Positions 41,395-51,437 of a stretch of 64,000 nt of DNA are shown here, piece after piece. The position numbers and the translations under genes were made by a program. The stretch is from assembly GCA_050084515.1 (NCBI GenBank), contig CM114272.1, positions 30,628,001-30,692,000 on the forward strand, written 5' to 3'. Source of the stretch: Blasia pusilla. Lineage: Eukaryota > Marchantiophyta > Marchantiopsida > Blasiales. Below the pieces are notes generated by a model. The model was not told the origin of the DNA and ran no database searches. It worked only from the letters and a program-made list of their open reading frames with translations. Numbering within the stretch: position 1 is the first letter of the stretch; each line of letters starts with the position of its first letter.

Positions 41395-41476
41395 CTCAAC
41401 CGCCTCCCTAGCTGGCAGTTGGATTCCCCTAACTCCACATAGAAAATATCACATCTCCTTGACATCACCTACCACC

Positions 41477-41719
41477 CTATACACATCTTGGACACATCCA
41501 TCGTCCCCTGGGAACTACATCAAGAGGGGGGGTCAAACATGATATATGCCACCCTCGAGAACAACCATCACATACCAAGATGGTGGCTGCACCCCTCATA
41601 GATTCGCACAACATACACCTCAAGCCTGCAGGTACCACTACCAAGCTCGGATCCATTGTCCCGTCCACGTTCAAAAGATGACATGGCGCACAATTGCACA
41701 CATGATCCTTCCAAGCCAT
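41477..41719 (-). CDS. PHD finger at the integrase C-terminus, element C
   Basis: Intact 80-codon frame. Cys/His ligands in C4HC3 order: CMLC .. CDGC .. H (GWHISC) .. CPRC, ending just after the last Cys. PHD fingers usually bind the histone H3 tail, reading K4 methylation state. The aromatic/acidic surface needed to predict H3K4me3 versus unmodified H3 cannot be read with confidence here. It follows the integrase C-terminal region, where chromoviruses carry a chromodomain. The same finger occurs in element B. Confidence 0.85.
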   Translation of the reverse strand: MAWKDHVCNCAPCHLLNVDGTMDPSLVVVPAGLRCMLCESMRGAATILVCDGCSRGWHISCLTPPLDVVPRGRWMCPRCV

Positions 41720-41731
41720 ACCATCCCGTCC

Positions 41732-42760
41732 TTACAACTTGAGGACTCTGGTCGGTAATACCTCGTGCACACGTAGGATTGTGCTCCCTATAGTGATATC
41801 TAGCATCGTGGGTGCCGCCTGTTGTGAATACATGTAATCTCCATGATGAAACCTCCCAATCTCTAAACGATAATCTCCTCCACGAATATTCGCGTATCTC
41901 AATGTATCTCTATGTTGAGCAATAGCTAAGTTCTCAAAGGCCATAGGCATAACTCTACAAAAAATCTCCGCCCTCTGAGAACACGCTTGTATCCACACAT
42001 CTGGATCATCAAGATCTAACACCTCCGCCATGTTACGTTGAATTTATGCATGTAAATCTGGCTCTCTCCCAAAGTGCAAAAAGTACGGTGAAAATGACGC
42101 CAAGAATGCCTGCCGACTAATGCGATAACCCATAGCCAACCATGGCAACTATAGGTCCTACTCCCTCGACTGTCCCCGCTGCAAGCCATACTTGGGCAAT
42201 CCTCTCTTCACCGTCTATACTACTCTGTCCGCCAACCTATCCGCCTCAAGATGATCTCTAGACGTGATGCTGTGATCTATCAGCGTCTGATCACACAAGG
42301 CCTTACACTCTCCCCTGAACTCAATACCCTGGTTAGTCAATACCTCAGCCGTTGCACCAAAGTGACTAAGCACACAATCTAGAAACGCATAAGTTGTTCC
42401 CTTGCTCGCCTTGTCCGGTAGTGCCATCAACTCTATCCACTTGGAGAAATGCTCCACCATAACCAACACGTACCTGTGATGACGCCCCGTCAATCGCAAG
42501 GGTCCCGCAAATTCTAAACTCCAGCGATAACCTAAACCCATAATAGGCAAAGGATGCAATTGCGGAGTGGGAGCATTGAAGGATGCTCGCACTCTATCAC
42601 ATACCATACATCTCGCCACAAACTGTTGTACCCTAGTATGCATGCTGCACCACCAATACTGAACTTGGAGTAAGTTGTAAGTATGCTTTACTCCAAAATG
42701 CCCCAACTCCTCATGGGCATGTCGCACTACACGTGCTCTCTGGGAAGGATGAGATACCAC
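41732..42760 (-). pseudogene. Integrase of element C
   Basis: Minus frame 42215-42760 starts with an HHCC zinc-binding segment (HAHEELGHFGVKHT .. ARCMVCDRV) and gives core text (YRWSLEFAGPL, where Glu replaces the usual first Asp region SLDFAGP; LTNQGIEFRGE, usual LTDQG). The text SRDHLEADRLADRVV corresponds to the third acidic site. Two of the three catalytic Asp positions therefore look changed. 41732-42031 carries the C-terminal part. Confidence 0.82.
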
Positions 42761-42805
42761 TCGTATCCTACCATCTCCCCCTACCCATAAAATATGGATC
42801 CCCTC

Positions 42806-43600
42806 TCACCTGAACCTCCTGGCTCTTTGTAGGATCCGATCCCGCTCCCTAGCACCCATTGTGTTCGCTATGACACCAATGCGCAAGAACTCCACAACCT
42901 CCACATCGTCATGGATATCACGACCACATGTGACCTCCTCATTGACCTCCGGATCCAAAGACTCATCATTGATCCCACCACTTGAGTCATCACCTGCGGC
43001 TAACCTACCATAGTCAACCAATAAAGATGCATGCCAACCGGGCACCATCTCCTCATCACTCTCTCCGTTCCGTCGAGCTCCTGTGTTGTCTCTCTGACTT
43101 AGACACGGGTTACGACTCAACCCATTCGTATCTTGGTTCACCCGACCTGGCCTGTGAACCGCCTCGAACTCATACTCCTATAGTAATAGAGCCCACATGG
43201 TAAGCTTTCCCGTAAGCTTCTCGGACTCCATCAACCACTTCAAGGCCTAATGATCAATGATAAGTGTGAAAGGGTTGTCAAATAAATATCAACTAAAATG
43301 TGCCACAACCCATACTGTAGCCAAACACTCTCCCTCATAGGAGTTGTACTTTGCCTCTGCAATGTTGTTCGATCGGCGTAAGCCACAACGAACTCCCTCT
43401 CCTCGTCATCCCTATAAGTAAGCACTACTCCTAGACCCAACATGCTCCAATCCGTATGTAAGTGGAAAGGGCAACCCCTAATCGGTCTCTGTAAAATGGG
43501 TGACGACGCCAACCTGTCCTTGAGTTCCTAAAATGCTCGCTCCTGATCCACTCCCCACAACCAAACTTGATCAAGTCACAGACTCACCAAGAGTCTCCCA
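42806..43600 (-). pseudogene. RNase H and RT tail of element C
   Basis: PFHLHTDWSMLGLGVVLTYR and REFVVAYADR are gypsy RNase H text, followed leftwards by NQDTNGLSRNPC, the usual end of that domain. Near 43560 WGVDQERAF-like text marks the RT-RNase H linker. RT proper is missing. Confidence 0.78.
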
Positions 43601-44726
43601 CACTCCTCACTAGCTCCCCGACGCTAATGGTAATCCCGTGACGACATACCCGGCCTCACGCACACTCAACACTTGAGCTCACCATGAGCCTCCCAACTTA
43701 TTCACCTAAACCACTAATACTCTCGGGTCATAAACGTGACCCCTACTCAGAAACCGCTATATATCCACAGACATGCTACACATGTATGGAGACTACACTC
43801 ATTGCTTAGGGGCTAAATGGGTGTAGCGATGGTGATGAGTGATGTTGACACTTAGCACTCTCAATCACATAAGATAACTACAGGAAAAGGGACTCGAATG
43901 GGTAACTTGATCACGCCCTCCAACCAATGACACCGTCAACACCCACTCTTCCATGTGATTTGACAACCTCTGCAGCACAACACTCTCCTCGATCAACACC
44001 TCAAACCTCCCATCAACATCGGTTGTATGTCTCTATCAGAATCCGCGCAAATCCCAGCCACGCCCGAGAAACATCGCGTCATGAAAATCCTGAAAATCTC
44101 TACGCCCACCCCCAAACGCACCTTGTAACCTCAACTCAACCCCAGCCAAACTCAACCATGTTATCCCGTCTATCACGTCATCTACGCCTCTACCACGTCG
44201 CCCTCCTATGTGGCCCCTTCGCTCAATGCGCCCGCCTGATGCAACCCTCCTTAAATCTGGGAGGAAAGGGGGGGAAGGTCGCGGCTTGCCACCCTCGGCT
44301 CTGTCCGCCTCTCCCCCACCTCCGTGTTCCTCCGCCCCGCCTTCGTACGCTCCCGGCCTTCCGTCTGCCTACGACCTAATCCTACCCGCGCCTAGCCCTA
44401 GCTGCCTCTACAACTCTAGCCCCGGGCGGCTACAAGCTCTCAAAGGGTTTCTTTCTCTACACTCCCGATATGCACTATTATCTCAACACTCCAACACTCT
44501 ACACTACTCCCAAGCGCTCCTACGTGACCCCACTCTACTGTTGTCCCTCGTCAACTTGCACCAGCAAAATCTGAGAAAAATGGACAATGCTTCCGCCCAC
44601 AGCCTTCCGAACGAAAAAAAAATGACAACAAAACGCCAACCAGCGTCTCCACGAGTTCCCAACCGAGACAACTCCCTTGCCTACTTGCAAACAATGAATT
44701 CCCACCAGCCCCCTGACATCTTTCTC
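43601..44726 (-). other. Element C leader and gag-start remnant
   Basis: No intact gag. Around 43650-43700 the minus strand resembles the gag-start context of A and B (GTGAGG..GGGTATGTCGTCACGGG). The sequence then jumps to the RT-RNase H linker, marking the deletion. 44200-44450 is C-rich on the plus strand, like the GC-rich leader of B. Confidence 0.5.
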
Positions 44727-45211
44727 ATATAAAAATAAAGAGTAGTAAAAATGGCACACCCGGCCTAAAACTCCACTCCTCAATCTACATCGGCATATCG
44801 AGCCCCGTCCACCCTGTGCTATCAAGGAATCTAGACGCTAGCACCTAGTCCTAACTCACACACGCGAGCAAGAATGGTACTCCAACGGCCCAACATGAGA
44901 AAGGTGGCTTGGGAAAGCCATCTTCCTTCCTTATATATATGATTGGGAAGAGCTAAAAGGCTCTTCCCCTAAAAATAGCTATCCTCTTGGTAACCTGCGC
45001 GCACAGGTTATCAGGGGCGGGTGACTTGCTCCACAAGTCATCCGGCTGTGAAAGACCTCACAAGAAATTTATCATAAACGATGGTCCTGACACAAAGGAC
45101 CTATTTTCAACCTCATCCGGCACCGTGGTACAAAGTTACACTCGAGACAGTGGGTTGGCTCTTATGCCCTATCCACGATAGATCTCGACCTATCAGCTAC
45201 TCAGATGGACA
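44727..45211 (-). repeat. Element C 5' terminal repeat A1
   Basis: On the minus strand it begins TGTCCATCTGAG and ends near CTACTCTTTATTTTT, parallel to A2. Contains a TATA-like run (TATATATAAGG, minus, near 44935), a plausible promoter. No obvious tRNA primer-binding site follows it. Confidence 0.75.
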
Positions 45212-45215
45212 TGCT

Positions 45216-45234
45216 TCTTTAGCAATTTTCTACA
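45216..45234 (+). repeat. Element D 3' LTR, right part
   Basis: TCTTTAGCAATTTTCTACA continues the LTR; the 5' LTR has TTTTTAGCAATTTTCTACA at the same place. This fixes the borders of the gypsy C insertion. Confidence 0.88.
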
Positions 45235-45242
45235 CTCCTCAC

Positions 45243-45390
45243 CCTCTATTCCTCCCATAAAAATATTTTTATTTATTTATTTTCTTATTCTATTTGAATT
45301 AAATTTTCCTCCCCATCAAATATCAATTTAGGATAAAATTCCAAATTTGTTGCTATTTTATCCCACTATTTTTTCTTATTGGGCATATAG
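45243..45390. repeat. AT-rich repeat left of element B
   Basis: Aligns (roughly three quarters identical by eye) with 55195-55325 on the right of element B: TTTCCT..CC.ATCAAATAT.AATT, then CACTATTTT.TCTTATT. Part of the same words occurs at 35210-35240. The right copy looks like a Helitron end. Confidence 0.6.
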
Positions 45391-45395
45391 GCCCA

Positions 45396-45900
45396 TGTCA
45401 CGTCTTTTAGGATAGATCGGTGGGATCTAATAGAGCGCCTTCATGAGTAGTGTAGGACACGCCCAATAGGTCGAGGATGACCTGCTGAGGCCCTTAGAAA
45501 CATGAGATAGCAGGTTTCCCTTTCGTTTCGGCTCATTTGGAGCCATATTGAGGAACTTACTATTTTAGATAAGTACCATTTTGAGTATATGATCGACTTA
45601 TTATTTTTGGTAACTGGCCCTTGACCTCCTACATCAGGTCAAGAGCCAAGGAGGTGACTTGGGAGAATAGGTTACCATGGAGAGAGCTCGGGAGAGGGGA
45701 GGGGTATACCTCAAGGAGAGAGAGCTTGAGAACTCATTCTCTCTTTGTTGAACCTCTTGGCATGAGGCCGCGGAGCTATGATACCTTGCCTTGTGAGTGT
45801 AATCCAAGCCTCTCATTAGGAGAGTGGGTTTGGTTTGACATGAGAGAGAGTGCACACCTTTGAGAGCTATGGTGTGAGATGGTGGAGAGAGAGATTGGAT
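45396..45900 (+). repeat. Element B 5' terminal repeat A1
   Basis: Aligns with 14629-15124 from TTTTAGGATAGAT to GAGAGAGATTGGAT. No TGG-type tRNA primer site follows. Confidence 0.78.
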
Positions 45901-46151
45901 TTTACTTTACAAAGAGAGAATGAGAAAATGAGAGAGTGAGAGAGCTTCATGGGGGAGCTCGCTAGTCACTCGCTGTTTTTGCAGGTTGGGGACCGTGTTC
46001 CCCGTTCAGCGGCTCATGGGAGTGCTCACCGGAGCAAGGGCTGCTTTCATTACTCTTTGCATTTGCCGATTTTTCGTGTGGAAGAGTGGCGCGCGGAAGT
46101 GCTGCTCAATTTCTGATAGGGATTGAGTATGGGGGCGGGTTGCCCCATGCT

Positions 46152-46169
46152 GGTGCTCTCGGGAGCACC
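46152..46169 (+). other. Leader hairpin of element B
   Basis: GGTGCTC paired with GAGCACC around a short loop. The copy in element A differs in sequence but remains self-complementary. Confidence 0.5.
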
Positions 46170-46504
46170 ATGTAGCTTGCTGATTTTTATTTTTACAGAT
46201 GTTACATTTTTGTTGGGAAAATCAGCGCGGGAGCGCTGCCAAATTTTGTGTAGGAGAAAGAGACATTGGGCTTTACGACAATCCCCGTCACTTTTTACTG
46301 AAATTTCCGATTCTAAATATTTTTTGATGGTAGCGTAGATCGTGAAGCTGTGCAGGATGTGCAACAAACAGTGCACATTTGGAGTTGCGAGCAAAAAGTT
46401 ATGGGCAATCTTGTAAAGCTGCCATTGCTAGGCGATTTTTAGGGTTAAATCGTGCAAACCCTAAATCAGCCGCCACACCGGCGGCGGCCGTCGCCATCAT
46501 AGTC

Positions 46505-46632
46505 ACCGTCAACGGTCGACGGTCAACCGTCACCATCACCGGTCAACCGTCATAATCAACGGTCAACCGTCACCGTCATCGGTCGGCCGTCACCAGCAGC
46601 GGTCAACCGTCACTGTCAAGGGTCCACCATCC
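46505..46632. repeat. ~20-bp tandem array, GGTCAACCGTCA units
   Basis: About six units of the type GGTCAACCGTCANNNTCANC; GGTCAACC and its partial complement GGTCGACGG make it locally palindromic. I did not see an equivalent array at the matching place in element A. Confidence 0.85.
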
Positions 46633-47535
46633 ATTGTCCACCCTTTGGGTGCCATTGCCGCCATTACGGAGTGGAGGGTCTTCCATGAGGTTCGTTGATT
46701 CCTTGACTTGCGTCGCCACCACGTACTTTGTTTTGGCCGCCACCGTCATCGCAGTTTCTTCATCAACCAGTGAAGGCAGATGACCTCCGGTTATGGTGTT
46801 TGAGTTTTGATTTCATCTTTGCTATGTTGTGATTGGTAGCCGCCGACGACGATCGAGTATCGTGCCGCGTGACGCCCGAGCCGCAACGCCACCGATTGCC
46901 GCTGCCGTGCCGCTGGGGCGACCGCACCATCTCGATTGCGAGCCGCACTGCGTCATTGTGGAGCAGAGTGTGGGATTATTATTGATTGAGGAGGGTATGC
47001 CGCCGAGTGCGCATCCCACCATCGAGGGCCGTGCCGTTCGAGCCGCTTTTAAATCGCCGCAACGCCGCACCGTTCATTGGGGCACCGCCTTTCTATCGAG
47101 GAGTTTTAAGTAGCATCTGATGACGGAGGAGTATGACTTGCTGATTGGAAGAGTTGTCTCCACGATCGAGTTGGGGTCGAGATTTGCAGTTGCTTTGAGG
47201 AGCGACATCGACATGTGTTCAGGTTACCCATTCTGGTCCTTTACCCTGCACGTGTGAGGGATTCTGGGATTTATTTGGGGATATTGGGTGTGTGGATGCT
47301 GAGAGCATCATTTATGTATGTGGTTTAGGGGACATAGACCTGTGTGGGATGTCCGGAGTTGAGGGTAGGTTGTCGATGAGATGATAGCCTGGTCGATTTG
47401 CCGCACCACGCCGCGTGTTGCCGCACGTTACACGTCTCGGGGAGAGAGAGTGTAGATCGAGTGCCGCATGTTTGGGATGAGTGATTGAGGGATTCCTCAC
47501 GAGGTTCAGAGTGATCGGGTGAGAGGGGCACGAGG

Positions 47536-48800
47536 GTCATCACGGAGTCTGTTCGGGACTTTGAGAGGCGAGGTGGTGAACCCGAGAGTAGCTCTAGAGG
47601 TTTTACGCGGAGTGGCGCGAGGTTTCGAGGGTCTCCACGTGAGGGACCACCTCGACCTCCTTCTGTGTCATCGTCAAACGAGGGGGAGGGTGTAGAGGAG
47701 TTTGTGAGCATATCGCCACACATTGTGAGTGGTCCTATGAGTTGGGCGTACGAGATGGACGACCGGGGTAGAGGACCGCATAGGTTTTCAGGTGCAGTAG
47801 GCACGATTGAGTTGCACGATTTTTTTATAGCAGAGTTTAGGAGTTGGTGCGACTCCCCAACGGGCCAGAACTCTAGAGAGTTCAACCCGTTTACAATGGA
47901 ACGGTATGTTCCAAAGATTTAGAGGGGGCGCCCATGGACGATTACCATGAGTTCTCTCGAGATATGCATGTGAGATCGAGGCGTGGAGGCTCTACTATGA
48001 CCCACATTATGTGTCATGGACGGAGCCATTCCCAGATGAGGAGGAGGAGTCACGAGAGGCTACTGCCTCTTCCACTAGTGACGTTTTAGGAGGGGTCACT
48101 CGCACGGGAGCAGTTGCACCGTCTAGTCGGGTTCGTCCCCAGTTCAACCCCTCGTGGTTGAGTTCTTTGCTTTGAGTTGAGGGCGAGCTACCAAGGGCAC
48201 GGACGGAGAAGTTGCGGAGCATCCACGACTTCCGAGAGGCGCTGGGTAAGAGTTTGCGTGAGGCTTACACTCGCTTGCGCCCGGTTGATCAACGCCACTT
48301 AGGGGTGACAGAGGCTCAGCTATCCAATCATGGTATGCGATCTTTGGACCGGACCGACCGGACACGGGTGTGGGAGGGGGTGCTTTTATGAACACCTCCC
48401 CACGTTGAGAGATGTTTTAGGACCGCCGAGAACATTGAGCGCAACATGGCCGAGGAGAGCGTAGCCACCATGGGTTCTCAAGCGAGAGCGATCCACGATT
48501 ATCTCACCACCACCTGCGGCAAAGAACGTGACTCCGAGATAGGTCGATCGTGGGCACCACGAGCTCAGGGAGGATACCGAGAGGCCGTGCCACAGACCTG
48601 AGCGCTTCATATGCGCTCAAAGAAGAGCCGCCTACTATTACTTGTTGGTCATGTGGTGGAGCCCATCATCATGTGCGACGCACTCGCCAGGGTCATGGAC
48701 GTGTGCCTCAAAGATGGAGGAGGAGATGGTGCTGCACCAAGAGGTTATCAGTGTGACTATTTTCAGAGGTATGGTCATACACGCGCCAGGTGTTTTAGTT
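47536..48800 (+). pseudogene. Gag of element B, broken
   Basis: The start codon aligned with the ATG at 16980 of element A is changed to ACG. The text matches A (SSSRGFTRSGARF, WAYEMDDRGRGPHRFSG, GTIELHDF). Frameshifts occur near 47830-47930. Two nucleocapsid knuckle-like sites follow: CWSCGGAHHHVR near 48640, where the last Cys is not in place, and CDYFQRYGHTRARC near 48755, where the second Cys is Phe. Neither is a complete CCHC. Confidence 0.75.
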
Positions 48801-49664
48801 TACATCCTGAGTTACGTCTGGACCGAGGGCCAGAGAGGGCACCAGAGCGAGTAGCCGGTCCGGTGGGGCCTAGAGATCGTGCTCGGGTGGTCCCGTTGGG
48901 GGACGAGGAGCCGGAGTTGCTCGGCAGGGTGGTGGAGTTGCCCGTGGAGGAGGTAGAGTACCACCACCTAGACGCGCCGAGGAGATGTCGGACGTGAGGT
49001 CGGGATGGTCGCCGGATACAACAACTACATGAGCAGATTGCCGCTATGGCATTGAGGTTACCCGATGCCGGATCCGTGGCATCGACATCATATGGAGCAG
49101 CCAGAGATCCGGAGGATCCTGGATGGATGTGCGGGTTGCCCAGATGGAGGCCGCCCGACAGACGCTGTGAGGAGCAGCCGCAGAGAGTTGGATCCACAAC
49201 GAGGGGAAGCCAGAGCCAGAGAGACTAGGCTTCCTCAATCTTTCACGTTTTCGAGCGAGGACCCCATCGATGGGTCCTCATCAAAGTTCCCGGAGAGTTG
49301 GTAATGTTGTTGGTGTGCAAGCACGGAGGGCGATGGGAGAAGCGAAAAGCGATGACTCCTATTATTGATGCTCGGGATGGGCATGTGTCGAAAGCACGTT
49401 GTTGGGGCGCCACCGTTGTGTACCGCACTCCTTTATTTTCTGCTTTTGATGTTGTGACGTTGGGAGGTACGCCCGCCGAGGCTTTTTCGATGGCCGCTTC
49501 ACTATGTGAGCGCGGAGTTGGAGTTCCCCGCATCACATTCAGAGGTGATTGCAGAGGAGGTGATGGACCTGCCCTTGAGCGGATGCTCGGGCCGCCCACG
49601 CTCATTCATGGCAGGTCATCGCGTCGCTAGGATGGCGAGATGCTCGCTAGACTCGTGATAGAGC

Positions 49665-49928
49665 GTGCCATGGCTTCTCCCCCATCTCGGTGTTGTGTTG
49701 CTTTGGATAACCGAGGAGAGGCTTCCGCTTGGTGAGTCCTCGGAGGTAGAGCTTTTAGTCCGCAGCGCCTTGTTGGATTCAGGCGCAACCCTTGATGTTG
49801 GGGAAAGCGTCATTCGAGGATTGGGCTTGACGAGAGCCGATGTGGAGTGTTGTCCATTTCGGATACTGACGTCCTTGGGTGGAGCGAAGTACCACACAAA
49901 GATATCACCGGATAGGAGGTCGTGGTGA
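49665..49928 (+). pseudogene. Retropepsin-type protease of element B
   Basis: LLVRSALLDSGATLDVGE contains the aspartic protease site DSGA (about 49775), followed by a flap-like hydrophobic stretch (CPFRILTSLGGAKY). The active site is preserved, but the frame is not connected to gag or downstream pol. Confidence 0.7.
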
Positions 49929-50229
49929 GGATTCGCCGGACATCCTACGATGAGTCCGTGGTGCGCGCCAAGGCGATAGTGTTGATCGATCTTTGAGTCC
50001 TCGACGCCTTGGTTGGTGGAGCAAAGTGTTTATACCTGATGGGGTTTTCCTAGATTACCGGGAGGAGTCGGCCCCTGAGACCAGGATGGCGATCATCAAG
50101 TGATGGGCGCCTTAGCTCATTACCCGCTCGATTCACAGTGCGGATCGAGCAACGGCCAGAGAGATGGCGACCTTAGCAAAGATTTAGCAAATGCCATCAC
50201 TTGGCCTAGTGATTTGATTGAGGGAGACA

Positions 50230-51437
50230 TGTCCATGCAGAGGATACTCCTGTTCGACATTTCTATGGAGAGGAGTGTTATGGTAATCGCATCATTCTCG
50301 GGAGAGAGGGTCCGCTGGGGCTCGGCCGAGGAGCTTCAACGATTGGCAGATGAATTGAAGCACGCAGCATCGCGTGAGCTAGGCGTTTGCACCCGAAGCG
50401 TGACGGGTCGAGGAACCCGAGGTAGCGGGGAGTGCTACGATGACACCCTTGGATACTACACCCATTGTGTGGTGTACCCCGGAGGAGGGTATTCGAGTGT
50501 TAGATCTCTTTGGAGGGATTAGCACCGGGTTAGCTTCTGTTTTGCAGGCAGGAGTGCGAGTACGCTACAGGAGTACAGTATGTGGAGAGTGATGATGTTG
50601 TTAGGCGCGTCTCACTACGACATGTGGCGCAATTACGCCTACATTTTCCCGACTTATTGTCAAGGCCCGATGAGAGGGTACCAGAGTTCCCTACCGAGGG
50701 ATATTTTGTTGTTGGGGGCGCAGGACTTAGAACGGGTAGGGACCATTGATTTGGTCATTGCTGGTTGGCCATGTCAGGGCCAATCGAGTGTTGGACGAGG
50801 CAGCGGGTTGGCTGACACTCGGTCGAGGTTGTTTTGGGAGATGTTGAGGGTCTTACGGCAGTTGCAGGAGCACCATTCTCGTTCTCCAACCTACATTCTG
50901 GGGAATGTGCCGATCTTAGGAGACTCCAGGTCACGGGTCGTGACGAGTGCTCATCAAAAAGTGCTTGGATCGCCCAAAGAGTGTTCTTGGATGCGGCGAG
51001 TGTAGGTTCTAGAGCCCATCGCCCGCGTCTATGGTGGACCAACTTGGTGCCCCATGCGGTGTTATGGAGGGCGATCAGAGTGGAGCGCCCCTCCTTTTTG
51101 TTACTGGATTCCATTCGATCCAGTCGCCGATCACAGGCGGTGAGGCACGATGATCACCACCGCTGATTGTGGTCAACAGGGAGTAGGCAGGACTCTTGAA
51201 GCGCGGGCCTTTGCCCACGTTTGTGAGTTTTCCCGCTTCCTATGCATACAAGGAGGCCGGTCCTGGCTTGGTTTGGGATGACCAGGTTCAGCGGTTGGTG
51301 GAGCCCAACGCCGACGAGAGAGAGCGAGCGATGGGATTTCCCACAGGAGTGACGGTAGTACCATCAGTGTCAGAGGCATCACGACGCCATGTCTTGGGTC
51401 GCGAAGGACCTGAATCGCTGACATGGATCCTCGGCTA
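50230..51437 (+). pseudogene. C5 cytosine DNA methyltransferase domain within gypsy pol
   Basis: Would methylate cytosine in DNA with S-adenosylmethionine. Motifs in family order across three frames: I, VLDLFGGISTGL (about 50497, SAM binding); II-like YVESDD (about 50580); IV, DLVIAGWPCQGQS, with the catalytic Cys at 50772-50774; VI-like, YILGNVP (about 50892), where the catalytic Glu of ENV is Gly; VIII, SRAHRPRLWWTNL (about 51010); and the end, EPNADERERAMGFPTGV (about 51300) and SEASRRHVLGR (motifs IX/X). The AHR.R..W.NL and R..LGR text resembles DNMT3-type enzymes; motif IV looks more like a generic or bacterial form. It lies between protease and RT on the same strand, with gypsy text on both sides. 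At least three frameshifts and the Glu change mean this copy is dead. Confidence 0.85.

Larger units (their letters stand above)
40661..45211 (-). mobile_element. Ty3/gypsy element C, deleted copy inside the copia 3' LTR
   Basis: TGTTGTACGC..CAGATGGACA, flanked by TGCT at 40657-40660 and 45212-45215. The target duplication is confirmed because removing one copy restores the LTR sequence seen at 35412-35723. Minus-strand order: A1 (45211-44727), leader, short gag-start region, a large deletion removing gag, protease, any methyltransferase and most of RT, then RNase H, integrase, PHD finger, purine tract, B1 (41394-41260), A2 (41259-40791), B2 (40790-40661). Its repeats differ from those of A and B, but RNase H, integrase and PHD align closely with B, so it is a sister subfamily. 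Confidence 0.88.
35412..45234 (+). mobile_element. Ty1/copia element D, decayed, interrupted by gypsy C
   Basis: 312-bp LTRs: 5' copy 35412-35723; 3' copy split as 40368-40660 plus about 45216-45234. The flanks CTTCT (35407-35411) and CTCCT (from 45235) look like a 5-bp target duplication with one change. The primer-binding site follows the 5' LTR, and a purine tract (GAAGGGGAG) precedes the 3' LTR. Order gag, protease, integrase, RT, RNase H is Ty1/copia. Every domain has stops or altered catalytic residues. Without the 4.55-kb insertion the element would be about 5.3 kb. Confidence 0.92.
45901..47535 (+). other. Leader of element B
   Basis: Untranslated region aligned with 15125-16979 of A. 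Includes a hairpin (46152-46169), a 20-bp tandem array (46505-46632) and a GC-rich stretch with repeated GCCGCA words (46840-47100). No protein recognised. Confidence 0.6.

Noticed and set aside
50230-51437. Methyltransferase domain as a host DRM or DNMT3 gene that happens to lie here.
   Set aside because: It lies inside the element on the pol strand between protease and RT, without introns, and decays in the same manner as the flanking pol text.
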